A DNA stretch of 64,000 nucleotides, from contig JAVZRN010000003.1 in NCBI GenBank assembly GCA_038880555.1, forward strand, positions 108,893 through 172,892, in the 5' to 3' direction. The position numbers and the translations under genes were made by a program. Shown one piece after another: positions 20,332 to 29,166 of the stretch; position 1 is the stretch's first letter; each line of letters begins with the position of its first letter. The stretch comes from Candidatus Bathyarchaeia archaeon. Its GTDB lineage: Archaea; Thermoproteota; Bathyarchaeia; Bathyarchaeales; Bathycorpusculaceae. The notes under the pieces are model-generated. The model was not told the origin of the DNA. It ran no database searches and saw only the letters and a program-made list of their open reading frames with translations.

Positions 20332-21459
20332 ATGGTGGCGCTTTTGCAAAAACGAAGGCTCGGTAGAACGAATCTTTGGACTTCTATCATAGGTTTTGGC
20401 GGAACATGGATATCTGAGCTAAACATTGATGAGGCGATGAAAGTTATTCATAGAGCTTATGAACTTGGCATCAACTATTTTGACACCGCGAAATTGGATG
20501 GGGACAGCGAGGAAAAATTGGGGATAGCCTTGGAAGAGGTAAGAGAAAAAGTGATTATAGCTACTAAAACCGGCTCGAGAACTAGCAAGGAGGCTTTTGA
20601 GGATGTAAAATGTAGTTTACGTCGACTAAAAACAGAGAGGCTTGACATCATTCAGCTTCATGGGATAGATGATGAAAAAACACTTAAGAAAGCTATGGGC
20701 CCAGAGGGTTCTTTGGAGGCATGCAAAAGGGCGAGGGCCATGGGACTAGTTGATTATATAGGTATTACTGGACATAAACCCCACATCTTACTCAAAGCTA
20801 TTGAAACAAATGAGTTTGACACGGTGCTTGTGCCCATTAACATAGTTACGAGACAAGCTTTAGAAGAGCTTGTGCCATTTGCAAAGAGCATGGATATCGG
20901 TGTCGCAGCGATGAAACCATTTTTCGCAAAAACATCAAACTTGATAACTTGTTTATACAAACCTTCCTTACATTTAATTTCCGATGAACCTGAACTGAAA
21001 GACCTTCTAGGTGAAGATAAATTTTCAATGGTGCGGACCGCTCTAAGGTTTGTTCTAGCGCAGGATGTTTCCGTGGTTGTAACAGGTTTTAGATCAGTTG
21101 ATGAAGTAGAAATGGCTGTTAAGGTAGGAGAAGAATTCAAAGGGCTAACAAAAAGTGAAGAGGAAAAATTCAGTGTTCATTTTAATGAGTATTATTGCAG
21201 GGATTGCGGTCTCTGCTTACCGTGTCCCAGCGATTTAAATGTTCCAGCCATACTCAGATTTTATATGCTCTCATCAAATTATGGCTTGAAAAAATGGGCT
21301 GGGAAACTATACAAAGGTCTTGAAGTCGGAATTGATAAATGCAATGAATGTGGCGAATGCGAACTAAAATGCCCATATAAACTACCTATCATAGGCATGC
21401 TTAAGAAGGCAAAAATGAATTTGGAGTCTGATGATCAAACGAAACAACAAAAATTCTGA
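20332..21459 (+). CDS. Aldo/keto reductase with C-terminal ferredoxin domain
   Basis: A 375-residue two-domain protein. Residues 8-275 are an aldo/keto reductase barrel, with catalytic-type D51, K79 and H110 visible (YFDTAKLDGDSEEKLG, IIATKTG, IIQLHGID). The usual active-site tyrosine, expected in the D-T-A-x-x-Y-G position, is an aspartate (D56). Residues 285-350 bring two Cys clusters (CRDCGLCLPCP, CNECGECELKCP) for two 4Fe-4S centres, as in the COG1453 group. The redox substrate is unknown. A TTG at 20344 (MQKRRLGRTN) is an alternative start that fits the family N-terminus. Confidence 0.8.
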   Translation: MVALLQKRRLGRTNLWTSIIGFGGTWISELNIDEAMKVIHRAYELGINYFDTAKLDGDSEEKLGIALEEVREKVIIATKTGSRTSKEAFEDVKCSLRRLKTERLDIIQLHGIDDEKTLKKAMGPEGSLEACKRARAMGLVDYIGITGHKPHILLKAIETNEFDTVLVPINIVTRQALEELVPFAKSMDIGVAAMKPFFAKTSNLITCLYKPSLHLISDEPELKDLLGEDKFSMVRTALRFVLAQDVSVVVTGFRSVDEVEMAVKVGEEFKGLTKSEEEKFSVHFNEYYCRDCGLCLPCPSDLNVPAILRFYMLSSNYGLKKWAGKLYKGLEVGIDKCNECGECELKCPYKLPIIGMLKKAKMNLESDDQTKQQKF

Positions 21460-21505
21460 GGGTTATCCTCTAATTACAAAATGTATAAGGGCGAAAGTTT
21501 TCTTT

Positions 21506-22612
21506 TTAGACATGTGTCGATAGGATTCCTTTAAGCATTTCTAACAGTATTAAGTTCTCTTCGGTGTTTCTGACGGTTATTCTGAAGTAACTTTTGTCAA
21601 GCCCTGGAAAATCACTACAATCCCTTATTAGAATTCCCTTTTCCGCGAGTTTCTCTTTTAGCTTTTTAGCAGTAATTTCCTTTTTTAAAATCTTTACCAG
21701 TAGAAAGTTTGTTTCAGATGGGAAAACATAAAACATGCCTGTCTCCTTTAAAAGCTTTGATAATTGCCCCCTTTCCCTTCGAATGTACTCTTTGGTCTTC
21801 CTAATGTATTCTTTATCTCTTAATGCTTCTCGAGCTGCAATTAAAGCAAGAGAGTTAACACACCAAGGCTGTCTGATGGCTTCTAAAGATTCCACAATTT
21901 TTTTGTGGCCTATTCCGTAGCCTATTCTTATGCCGGGCATTCCAAAAAATTTTGAAAAGGATCTGACCACGAAGAGATTTTCATACCTATCAACGTGATG
22001 AGCTAGCGTATAATCCTCAATTGGATCAACAAAGTCTATATAGTTTTCATCAACTATGACGTAAACATCTCTTTTGATACAGAAATCAACTAAATCTAGA
22101 ATTGACTCTTTGCTAAATAATTGTCCAGAAGGGCTGTGGGGGTTGCAGATAAACATTAAACGGGTGTCGGCTCTGATCCTTCTCTTAAAGACCTCTGTTT
22201 TCAGAGAAAAATCTGGAAGTATGCATACTTGCTTCGGTTTGGCGGAGGCTACTAAGCTGGCTTTTTCATACTCGGTAAAGGAAGGGGTAGGAATTAAGAC
22301 TTCTTGGCCGTGGGCGAAGACTTCAACAAAAAGGTATATCAGCTCCATAGATCCGTTTCCCAATATGACATTATCAGGACTTATTTTCTTCACATAGTCG
22401 CATACGTCGCTCTTCAATTCCATCGGATTTTGATCAGGATAAAATTTCACAATATCCGCGAATTTTTTGATGGCTCTTACAGCTCTCGGAGACGGTCCAA
22501 GACAGTTGATGGGTGCGCTAAAATCTATTATTTTCTCTAGTGGAATTTTGTATTTCCTTGATAAGCTCCATACGTCACCACCATGCTGCCTAGGATGAAT
22601 GTGCATATTCAT
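21506..22612 (-). CDS. cobD: Threonine-phosphate decarboxylase-like PLP enzyme (CobD)
   Basis: A fold-type I aminotransferase-like protein of 368 residues. The N-terminal HPRQHGGDVW segment is typical of CobD, which decarboxylates L-threonine-O-3-phosphate to the aminopropanol phosphate linker of cobamides; the close relative HisC lacks the HGG motif. The PLP lysine sits in SFSKFFGMPGIRIGYG. Cobamide genes elsewhere in this window (CobY, CobS, CobT, CobZ) favour CobD over histidinol-phosphate aminotransferase. It overlaps the upstream membrane protein gene by 4 nt, so the two are co-transcribed. Confidence 0.75.
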   Translation of the reverse strand: MNMHIHPRQHGGDVWSLSRKYKIPLEKIIDFSAPINCLGPSPRAVRAIKKFADIVKFYPDQNPMELKSDVCDYVKKISPDNVILGNGSMELIYLFVEVFAHGQEVLIPTPSFTEYEKASLVASAKPKQVCILPDFSLKTEVFKRRIRADTRLMFICNPHSPSGQLFSKESILDLVDFCIKRDVYVIVDENYIDFVDPIEDYTLAHHVDRYENLFVVRSFSKFFGMPGIRIGYGIGHKKIVESLEAIRQPWCVNSLALIAAREALRDKEYIRKTKEYIRRERGQLSKLLKETGMFYVFPSETNFLLVKILKKEITAKKLKEKLAEKGILIRDCSDFPGLDKSYFRITVRNTEENLILLEMLKGILSTHV

Positions 22613-23175
22613 CTATTCCCTTCAAGTAGTTCAATTATTTTATCCTCAATTTTCCATTGTTCTTTAAAATGGTTATTATAAGCGTTAAAGATTTTATAAA
22701 ACCAGTAGATTATCCCTAATCCCAACGTCGCGAGGGTTATTATTAGACAAAATTTGAGACTGATTTTCTGTTCAATAATGTCTTCATCCGGAAATATTTT
22801 TCTAAAGAAAGCTGTCTGTCTTTTTTCATGAGAAAGCAAGTCTTTAGAGAGAGAATAGGCTGCAAGAAAAACTGGAGCTACTAAAAACGCGGATAAAGCC
22901 CATAATAACGCCTTTCTATCATAAACGCTGTTTGTTTCAGTTTCAAGATTCAGCCCCCTATTTTTTAGGGTAGATAATAGCAAGTTCTCCAATTCTTTTT
23001 GACGCTGGAAATGTCTGTTCCTTCTTTCAATCAAAAGATAGAGCATTGGAAATAGGGCTAAGCCAAAAGTTATTATTGAAAGCAGAAACCACATAGAAAA
23101 CCACATAATCCTATCTGTACTCGCCCTTTTTAGAATGTTTTTTTTGATTTTTTCCACGTTTTCTCCGTTTTTCAT
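22609..23175 (-). CDS. Small membrane protein of unknown function
   Basis: A 188-residue protein with about four hydrophobic helices in two pairs (around residues 22-45 and 88-110, then 140-165) separated by charged regions. No family recognised with confidence; the layout recalls DUF4234-type membrane proteins. It is the first gene of a two-gene unit with the CobD-like enzyme (ATGA-type overlap), but nothing in the sequence links it to cobamides. Confidence 0.6.
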   Translation of the reverse strand: MKNGENVEKIKKNILKRASTDRIMWFSMWFLLSIITFGLALFPMLYLLIERRNRHFQRQKELENLLLSTLKNRGLNLETETNSVYDRKALLWALSAFLVAPVFLAAYSLSKDLLSHEKRQTAFFRKIFPDEDIIEQKISLKFCLIITLATLGLGIIYWFYKIFNAYNNHFKEQWKIEDKIIELLEGNR

Positions 23176-23229
23176 TTCTCCATATACGTATCTTGATATG
23201 ATTTATAAGTATCTTCTTTTAAAAACAAT

Positions 23230-23928
23230 GTGATGCAAAAAAGGCCTTTGATTTCCGTGATAATCCCGGTCTATAACGAGGAGCTAACGGTAGGCAATGT
23301 GATTGAAAGGGTTAGGAAGACTGTTGAAATGATGGATGTTCCTTATGAAATTTTAGTCGTTGACGACTGTTCAACTGACAATTCTCCAGAGGTTTCGAAA
23401 AACAAAAACGTAAAGGTTTATCAACTAAAGCAACACGTGGGGAAAGGTTACGCCTTAAGGCTCGGGTTTAGAGAAGCAAAAGGTGAAATAATCGTAACTT
23501 TAGACTCGGATGGGTCACATAACCCAGAAGAGCTTCCGAGGTTGTTAGACCCCATATTAAATGATGAGGCGGATCTTGTTATCGGATCCAGATTTCTGAA
23601 TAAAGCGAACATCTTTCATAATAAATTGAACAAGATTGGGGTTCGCCTTTTTAACTCTTTTATAAAAATGCTTACCGGAAAAGCGACCACGGATTCTCAG
23701 TCGGGATATCGTGTAATTAGATCGGCTGTTCTAAGGGGGTTGAATTTAAGGTCTGAAGGGTATGAAATTGAGTCGGAGATATTAATGAAGGTTTTAAAAA
23801 ATGGACATAGAGTAAAAGATGTACCGATAGAGTTTGAACAAAGAACTCACGGGAAATCTAAACTTGATCCCTTTAAAGATGGTTTAAAGATTCTCAAATC
23901 GATTTTAGTTGCGTTTGTGAGTGGCTAA
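23230..23928 (+). CDS. GT2 glycosyltransferase, dolichyl-phosphate sugar synthase type
   Basis: A 232-residue GT-A enzyme without membrane helices. It shows ISVIIPVYNEE, VVDDCSTDNS and the metal-binding LDSDGSHNPEE, plus the SGYRVIRS segment of the DPM1-like group, which transfers mannose or glucose from a nucleotide sugar to a polyprenyl phosphate. The GTG at 23230 or the ATG at 23233 is the start. It begins a three-gene unit with overlaps (8 nt and 26 nt) into two further glycosyltransferases, pointing to a glycan or glycolipid pathway. Confidence 0.85.
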   Translation: MMQKRPLISVIIPVYNEELTVGNVIERVRKTVEMMDVPYEILVVDDCSTDNSPEVSKNKNVKVYQLKQHVGKGYALRLGFREAKGEIIVTLDSDGSHNPEELPRLLDPILNDEADLVIGSRFLNKANIFHNKLNKIGVRLFNSFIKMLTGKATTDSQSGYRVIRSAVLRGLNLRSEGYEIESEILMKVLKNGHRVKDVPIEFEQRTHGKSKLDPFKDGLKILKSILVAFVSG

Positions 23929-24946
23929 CATGGACACGGAAAGGGAATTTCCTCCCAAAGTGTCGCTAATCATTACTACCTTTAACAATGAACGAACCAT
24001 TGATGAATGTTTGAAATCGATCTTTGAGCTAAACTACCCAAGAGATCAACTTGAAGTAATAGTTATTGACGGGGGATCAAAAGATTCAACAGCACAAATA
24101 GCTGGGAAATATCCTGCGAAAGTTATCGTTAAGCCTTCAAACGCTCCGGCGGCTTATAACTATGCAATTAAAATTGCAAAAGGAGAAATTATCGCGATAT
24201 TAGATGCGGATGTAAAGGTGGAAAAGAACTGGTTAAACAAACTGATAAAATATCTTAAAGACCCGCAAGTAGCAGGAGTAAGTGGGGGAATTGAAACATG
24301 GAATTATCAAAATGCACTGTCAAGATGCGTCGGCTACGACATTAAATACAGGTATAGACGTCTTCTAAAAAATAACAGCGTTAAACGGATAGCAACAATG
24401 AATTTGCTACTGAAGCGAAAAGTTTTGGAAGACGTTGGAGGCTTCGATGAAAGTCTTCCAACACAGTATGATACAGATGTCTGCAACAAGATAACAGGTA
24501 AAGGATATAAGCTGATTTTTGAACCAAATGCGAAATGTTATCATTTTAATAGACCTACATGGCGGGAGTACTTTAAGCAGCAACTTCGATACGGCAAAAA
24601 TACTCTCAGGCTTTATCTTAGAAACCCGAAGCTTATAAGAGGAGATGAGATCACAGATTTTGGGATGAATATTCAGCCTATCTTGTTGCTTATCACCATC
24701 GCATCAGCTATTTTGGGGCTAATATTTGAAAATACGCGATTTCTATTGTATGTTTCAGTCTTTATATTAGCTTTTTTAATCGCATATTACATATTTTGTG
24801 CGGTTAAAATATCTGCTTTTTTTAAGGATTTTACTGCCATGCTGTTAGTTATCGTTTACTTTGTTAGGGCCGCTGCCTGGACGTTAGGAGGCGCAGCCAC
24901 GCTTTTTGATACGCTGAGGGATGGAAGGGCAAGACGAATTGGTTAA
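23921..24946 (+). CDS. GT2 glycosyltransferase with C-terminal membrane helices
   Basis: A 341-residue protein whose first about 240 residues form a GT-A domain (VSLIITTFNNE, VIDGGSKDS, ILDADVKVEKNW) and whose last 90 contain two or three membrane helices. This is the layout of polyprenyl-phosphate-sugar using or sugar-polymerising GT2 enzymes at the inner face of the membrane. The frame opens with GTG inside the previous gene; an ATG at 23930 is equally possible. Middle gene of a glycosyltransferase operon. Confidence 0.85.
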   Translation: MANMDTEREFPPKVSLIITTFNNERTIDECLKSIFELNYPRDQLEVIVIDGGSKDSTAQIAGKYPAKVIVKPSNAPAAYNYAIKIAKGEIIAILDADVKVEKNWLNKLIKYLKDPQVAGVSGGIETWNYQNALSRCVGYDIKYRYRRLLKNNSVKRIATMNLLLKRKVLEDVGGFDESLPTQYDTDVCNKITGKGYKLIFEPNAKCYHFNRPTWREYFKQQLRYGKNTLRLYLRNPKLIRGDEITDFGMNIQPILLLITIASAILGLIFENTRFLLYVSVFILAFLIAYYIFCAVKISAFFKDFTAMLLVIVYFVRAAAWTLGGAATLFDTLRDGRARRIG

Positions 24947-26144
24947 TGTGTGTTTCATAACTCCGGAGTACATGCCCATAATGGGCGGGATAGGATCGTA
25001 TGTTTACTACTTATCTAATATTCTTGCCAGTAACGGAAACTTTGTATATATTGTAACAAAAGGTTATTCGGAAGAAGCGAAGAAAAAATTATGCGAAAAA
25101 ATCTGGATTTTTAAACTCAAAACTTTTAAAACTCCGTTGCTGGAGTTAATCCTTTTTTATAGGCTTTCGTCTAAAAAATTGATCGAGGTTAGCAGGAGGT
25201 TCTCGATAGACATAGCGCATGTCAATCTTCCTTTAGTTCCAAGTTTTGCAGTTCCCAAAAGCCTTGGAAAAGCTTTAGTGGCAACTGTTCACTCAACATG
25301 GAAAGGTGAGAATGAAGCGCTTAAACATGAATCTTTTTTAGAGTTAAATGCAAACGAGAAAATTGTAAGAAGCTGCAACCATATTTTGAGATTTTTTGAA
25401 TATAGGCTGCTTAAACGTTCCGATGAAATTATCGCTGTAAGCAAGTATACCAAAAAAGAACTTCTAGAAAACTACGACTTAAACGCAAACAAAATCAACG
25501 TGATTTACAATGGCGTGAACGTTGACAAGTTTAAACCCTCAAGCAATAAGGACAAAATTAAGAAAGAATTAGGATTAAACGATGACAAAATTATCCTTTA
25601 CGTGGGTCGCTTATATTGCAGAAAAGGGTTGCCAACCCTTTTAAGGGCAGCTCCTCTTATCTTGCGAAAATTCAAAGATGTGAAATTCGTGATTTCAGGA
25701 AAAGGTTTTGGTAGTGAGGAAGATAGGTTTAGAGCTTTTGCCGACCGTTTAAAAGTGGGGAAAAACATCACTTTTATTGGATATTTTCCTGACGAAAAAC
25801 TTCCTAAGCTATATCAAGCGGCTGACATTTTTGTGCTTCCATCAGTCTATGAAAATCTTCCCTTCGCGCTATTGGAAGCTATGGCAACTGCCTTGCCGGT
25901 GATAACAACTAATGTGGGTGGTATTCCAGAGGTTATTCAAGACGGCAAAAATGGGCTCTTGTTTAACCCTTTTGATTTCCGGGGTTTAGCTGACAAGGTT
26001 TCATATTTGCTTGAGAACCCCGCTTTTGCTTCCGAAATTGGATTTTCAAGTAGAAAGACTGTGGAAGAAAAGTTTGACTGGAGGCACATAGTTAAGCAAG
26101 TGCTTAAGGTTTACGATAAAGTGCTGTCTAAATGGTCCTCATAG
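24921..26144 (+). CDS. GT4 glycosyltransferase
   Basis: A 407-residue GT-B enzyme: N-terminal FITPEYMPIMGGIGSYV, linker VIYNGVNVDKF, and C-terminal YENLPFALLEAMATALPVI with the E-x7-E nucleotide-sugar motif. It overlaps the previous gene by 26 nt; a GTG at 24948 would remove most of the overlap. It ends six bases inside the convergent DUF362 gene. Last of three glycosyltransferases in one unit. Confidence 0.85.
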   Translation: MEGQDELVNVCFITPEYMPIMGGIGSYVYYLSNILASNGNFVYIVTKGYSEEAKKKLCEKIWIFKLKTFKTPLLELILFYRLSSKKLIEVSRRFSIDIAHVNLPLVPSFAVPKSLGKALVATVHSTWKGENEALKHESFLELNANEKIVRSCNHILRFFEYRLLKRSDEIIAVSKYTKKELLENYDLNANKINVIYNGVNVDKFKPSSNKDKIKKELGLNDDKIILYVGRLYCRKGLPTLLRAAPLILRKFKDVKFVISGKGFGSEEDRFRAFADRLKVGKNITFIGYFPDEKLPKLYQAADIFVLPSVYENLPFALLEAMATALPVITTNVGGIPEVIQDGKNGLLFNPFDFRGLADKVSYLLENPAFASEIGFSSRKTVEEKFDWRHIVKQVLKVYDKVLSKWSS

Positions 26145-27083
26145 GTTTCTATAATAAATGACAATTTTCTGGAGAATTTTAGTTAGCTCGGGACGTGAAA
26201 AAATCAACTTTGTTAACAAAGAGTACTCATATATTTTCAGCTGCATTTTCACCGGTAAATCCACTTCGGGAGTAGCGAATCTACGGAGATATTCCGTCTT
26301 ATAACCAACCACTTTTACGTTTCGTCTATCCATTTTTGTTTTTTGAACAATATAGCTTAAATGGCTAATTTTCTTCCAATCTAATCCCATAATCTCCGTT
26401 GCGACCATGTCTAAGGCAATTGGACATTTGCTCGCCAAAATGAGGTTCATTTCTACAGGGGTTCCCCTGGTTGGTCCGTTTCTCTCCATGGCTGTTAAGG
26501 CATCCATTATTGTTATTGGTTTGGTCAGCATATATAACCAGAACAAGACTTCATTGATGTAAGGGTGGAGAAAAATCCTTTTTCTGTCCGGGATTAATCC
26601 GAAAAGGTTTTTGACGGCTCCGCTGTATGTAGTAAATTCATGGGTTTTCATTACAGGGACATTAACCACGGAGTCAACTTCAAACAAAGTTTTAGGAAGA
26701 AAAAGTTTCCTAATTCTGGATCCTTTAAGATTCACTTGGATAAGCCTATCTCTTGAAAGATTTATGGTCCTGCCGCCAGCTTTTTCAGCGGCTTCTCTGA
26801 TTCCCGTTTTTTCAAAGGCAAAATCGCATGAGTAGTTATAGCCATCTGACTCTCCAACTATAACCTCTTCAGATGTCTTCTTAAGCAGTTTTACAATGTA
26901 ATGAATAACTTTAGGGCTTGTTACTGCGCCTGGCATGTACTCTGGCATGCACATGTTCGGTTTTATCAGCACTCTGCCCTTACCTTTAAAGCCGATTTTT
27001 TGTAAAGTTTCCTCTAACTTATCCGTAAGGCTTTGGCCTTCAACCTTGGATATTATAACCTCTTCTTTCTCTGTTTTTTCCAT
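26139..27083 (-). CDS. DUF362 family protein
   Basis: A 314-residue DUF362 protein. Recognisable parts are VLIKPNMCMPEY near residue 40, VPVMKTHEFTTYSGAVKNLFG in the middle and MDALTAMERNGPTRG. The family is often linked to Fe-S proteins, but no ferredoxin cysteine set is present here and the biochemical role is unknown. Its ATG directly follows the stop of the radical SAM gene (TAA then ATG), so the two are tightly coupled and probably act together. Confidence 0.8.
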   Translation of the reverse strand: MEKTEKEEVIISKVEGQSLTDKLEETLQKIGFKGKGRVLIKPNMCMPEYMPGAVTSPKVIHYIVKLLKKTSEEVIVGESDGYNYSCDFAFEKTGIREAAEKAGGRTINLSRDRLIQVNLKGSRIRKLFLPKTLFEVDSVVNVPVMKTHEFTTYSGAVKNLFGLIPDRKRIFLHPYINEVLFWLYMLTKPITIMDALTAMERNGPTRGTPVEMNLILASKCPIALDMVATEIMGLDWKKISHLSYIVQKTKMDRRNVKVVGYKTEYLRRFATPEVDLPVKMQLKIYEYSLLTKLIFSRPELTKILQKIVIYYRNL

Positions 27084-28493
27084 TTATGTGCACTTTTCAA
27101 CAAGTATGCATCCCGGGTCTGAGGCGAGAATGTCATGGGTGTATGCATAAGCCCTTGCTCTACACCCACCACAAACATATTTAAAAGTGCAGTTTCCACA
27201 AGATCCCTTAAGATTTTCTCTGTTTCTTAAAGCTTCAAATATTTCAGAGTTCAGCCACAATTCTCCAAACATTTCGGTTTTCAGATTGCCTACTTTTATT
27301 GGAAGAAAAACGCATGGTTGAACATTCCCTTCCGGAGTTATTGAGCAATAAAGCCTTCCAGCTCCGCATCCGCCAATAAAATCAGCCAGAGCCACGGCTT
27401 TTTTGCTCACTTTGCTTGTTTGCATATGCGCCATTGGAAGGAAAACTTCGTCAGATTCCTCTTTTTGACGAGACACAGCGACTCTAGCCAATTGGGGGGT
27501 TGTCGTTAAGATTGTTACCTTAGAACCTGACAGCAACTTGTCCAACAAGAAAAGCATAGTTTCCTCCCTTTCTTCAGGCGAGAGATCTTGCGAAACCATC
27601 TCAACTCCTCTTCCAGTTGGAACAAAATTGAACAGCGCAAACCTTTTGGCGCCTACTCTCTCCGATAACTCCAATATTTTTGGTATGTCTTTGAAGTTTT
27701 TCTTTGTGGCTGTCACAGCAACTGAAGCACATAAGTCTTGCTCAACGCAGTTTTTTAATCCGGCTATTGCTAACTCAAAGGCTCCGGGAAATCCTCTGAA
27801 ATCGTCGTGGGATTTTGCATCGCTTCCGTCGATGCTAATTTCAACATAATGGATTCCAATTTCTTTCAACCTTCGTGTCGTTTGTTTATTAAGTAGAGTT
27901 CCATTGGTGGCTAACGAAACATAAAGGCCAGAATTAACGGCGTGTTTTGCAACTTCAAAAAAGTCTTTCCGCATCAAAGGCTCCCCTCCAGAAAAAGCTA
28001 ATGCGACAACGCCAAAATCTGCAAGTTGGTCAACGACGCTTAAGGCCTCTTCTGTTTTCAGCTCGTTCCTTAAGGATGTGTTAGAGTTTGAGTAGCAGTG
28101 TTTACATCTCAAATTGCACCTATAAGTATAATCCCAAACAACGAGAAAGGGCGCGTAAACCGTTAAGGGTTTCCTAATGCCGAAATAAATAAATGTTTTA
28201 ACAATGCTTTTTATCCCCCTCCTCGCGTAAGGGTCAGCCAAAATCCTTTCAACCTTCTTCCTCTCTATAGTCAAACTTTTCCTCAGAAATTCCACCCAGA
28301 AATTTATCATTTGGGAAGGCACACTACATTTTTTGCATACCTGTGAATTTAAACCAACGTATTGGTCAAGGGCAACATCGAGCACTTGTCTGCCGCAGTT
28401 ATCGCATTTTTTAAGGGATAGCATTAACATCTTTTTGGTTATTGGGAAAGTTATTACGGCGTTCCAGAAGCCGCTGTATTTTAGGGGGTTCAA
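27084..28493 (-). CDS. Radical SAM/SPASM protein with N-terminal zinc-ribbon
   Basis: A 469-residue protein. Residues 30-56 hold two CxxC pairs (CDNCGRQ, CKKCS), a zinc-ribbon-like front. The radical SAM core has C126, C130 and C133 (CNLRCKHCYSNS), then FSGGEP. A C-terminal SPASM region carries auxiliary cluster cysteines (CGAGRLYCSI, CVFLP, CGNCTFKYVCGGCRA). SPASM enzymes modify peptides or make cofactors; no precursor peptide gene is apparent next door. The start is TTG with AAAGGG upstream; an internal ATG at codon 22 is the alternative. Coupled to the DUF362 gene. Confidence 0.8.
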   Translation of the reverse strand: MNPLKYSGFWNAVITFPITKKMLMLSLKKCDNCGRQVLDVALDQYVGLNSQVCKKCSVPSQMINFWVEFLRKSLTIERKKVERILADPYARRGIKSIVKTFIYFGIRKPLTVYAPFLVVWDYTYRCNLRCKHCYSNSNTSLRNELKTEEALSVVDQLADFGVVALAFSGGEPLMRKDFFEVAKHAVNSGLYVSLATNGTLLNKQTTRRLKEIGIHYVEISIDGSDAKSHDDFRGFPGAFELAIAGLKNCVEQDLCASVAVTATKKNFKDIPKILELSERVGAKRFALFNFVPTGRGVEMVSQDLSPEEREETMLFLLDKLLSGSKVTILTTTPQLARVAVSRQKEESDEVFLPMAHMQTSKVSKKAVALADFIGGCGAGRLYCSITPEGNVQPCVFLPIKVGNLKTEMFGELWLNSEIFEALRNRENLKGSCGNCTFKYVCGGCRARAYAYTHDILASDPGCILVEKCT

Positions 28494-28536
28494 GATTTGA
28501 CCCTTTCAATGTTGATTAATTGGTTAAGAGTCTTGG

Positions 28537-29166
28537 TTAAAACATTTTCGTGCCCAGAACATTTGAAAGGAAGTACTCAGCCCTTTTCAGGTCCTCATAA
28601 CTGTTTATGTTAATAGTAGCTTCAATGTCCTCTGAAATAAGGGTTTCTTGATCCATTTCTCCTTCAAAGATTTTGGCGCCATCTAAGACGTTGATTCCGG
28701 AAACAACGTAGTTCACACCCTTATAATTATAGAGCGAAGGTGTTGAAAGTCCAATTTTCCTAAACTTTTCAATGGGAACTAAAACGGTTAGGGCTGGTTT
28801 TCCGCATTGTTCATAAATTGAAAGGATTTTATCGAGGAAGCCTCCGGTTAAGGCGGGCAAGTCTGAGGAAACAGTTAGGACTGGATGGTATAACTCGCCC
28901 TTTATTATGGCTTGCTTCAAATCTTCATGATAGCCTTTTCCATCGGTTCTAATAACCCTTAAACCTTCGCAGAGACATTTTTCCTCGGTTTTTGGAGTGC
29001 TAGGACTTGTTACAACATAGAAATCTGAAACCTTACTTGAAGACTGTACAGCGTTTACAACCCAATTTATCAAGGGTTTGCCCATGAAAGGAGCCAGAGG
29101 TTTTTCAATATTTGAACTAAACCTTTTACCCTTCCCACCAGCCATTATTAGAGCTAAAAACTCCAT
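28537..29166 (-). CDS. cobY: Adenosylcobinamide-phosphate guanylyltransferase-like (CobY)
   Basis: A nucleotidyltransferase of about 209 residues starting at the ATG at 29166 (MEFLALIMAGG). LIMAGGKGKRF and the K-P-L following it are the nucleotide-binding signature; length matches archaeal CobY, which activates adenosylcobinamide phosphate with GTP before CobS. MobA- or MurNAc-type transferases are related, but a 13-nt overlap with cobS makes CobY the natural call. Confidence 0.75.
   Translation of the reverse strand: MEFLALIMAGGKGKRFSSNIEKPLAPFMGKPLINWVVNAVQSSSKVSDFYVVTSPSTPKTEEKCLCEGLRVIRTDGKGYHEDLKQAIIKGELYHPVLTVSSDLPALTGGFLDKILSIYEQCGKPALTVLVPIEKFRKIGLSTPSLYNYKGVNYVVSGINVLDGAKIFEGEMDQETLISEDIEATININSYEDLKRAEYFLSNVLGTKMF

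Noticed and set aside
20321..20332. TATA-like AATATATAAAT directly before the aldo/keto reductase ATG
   Set aside because: Too close to the proposed start to give a transcript that includes it; either the start is further in or the element is not the promoter. Not listed as a promoter.
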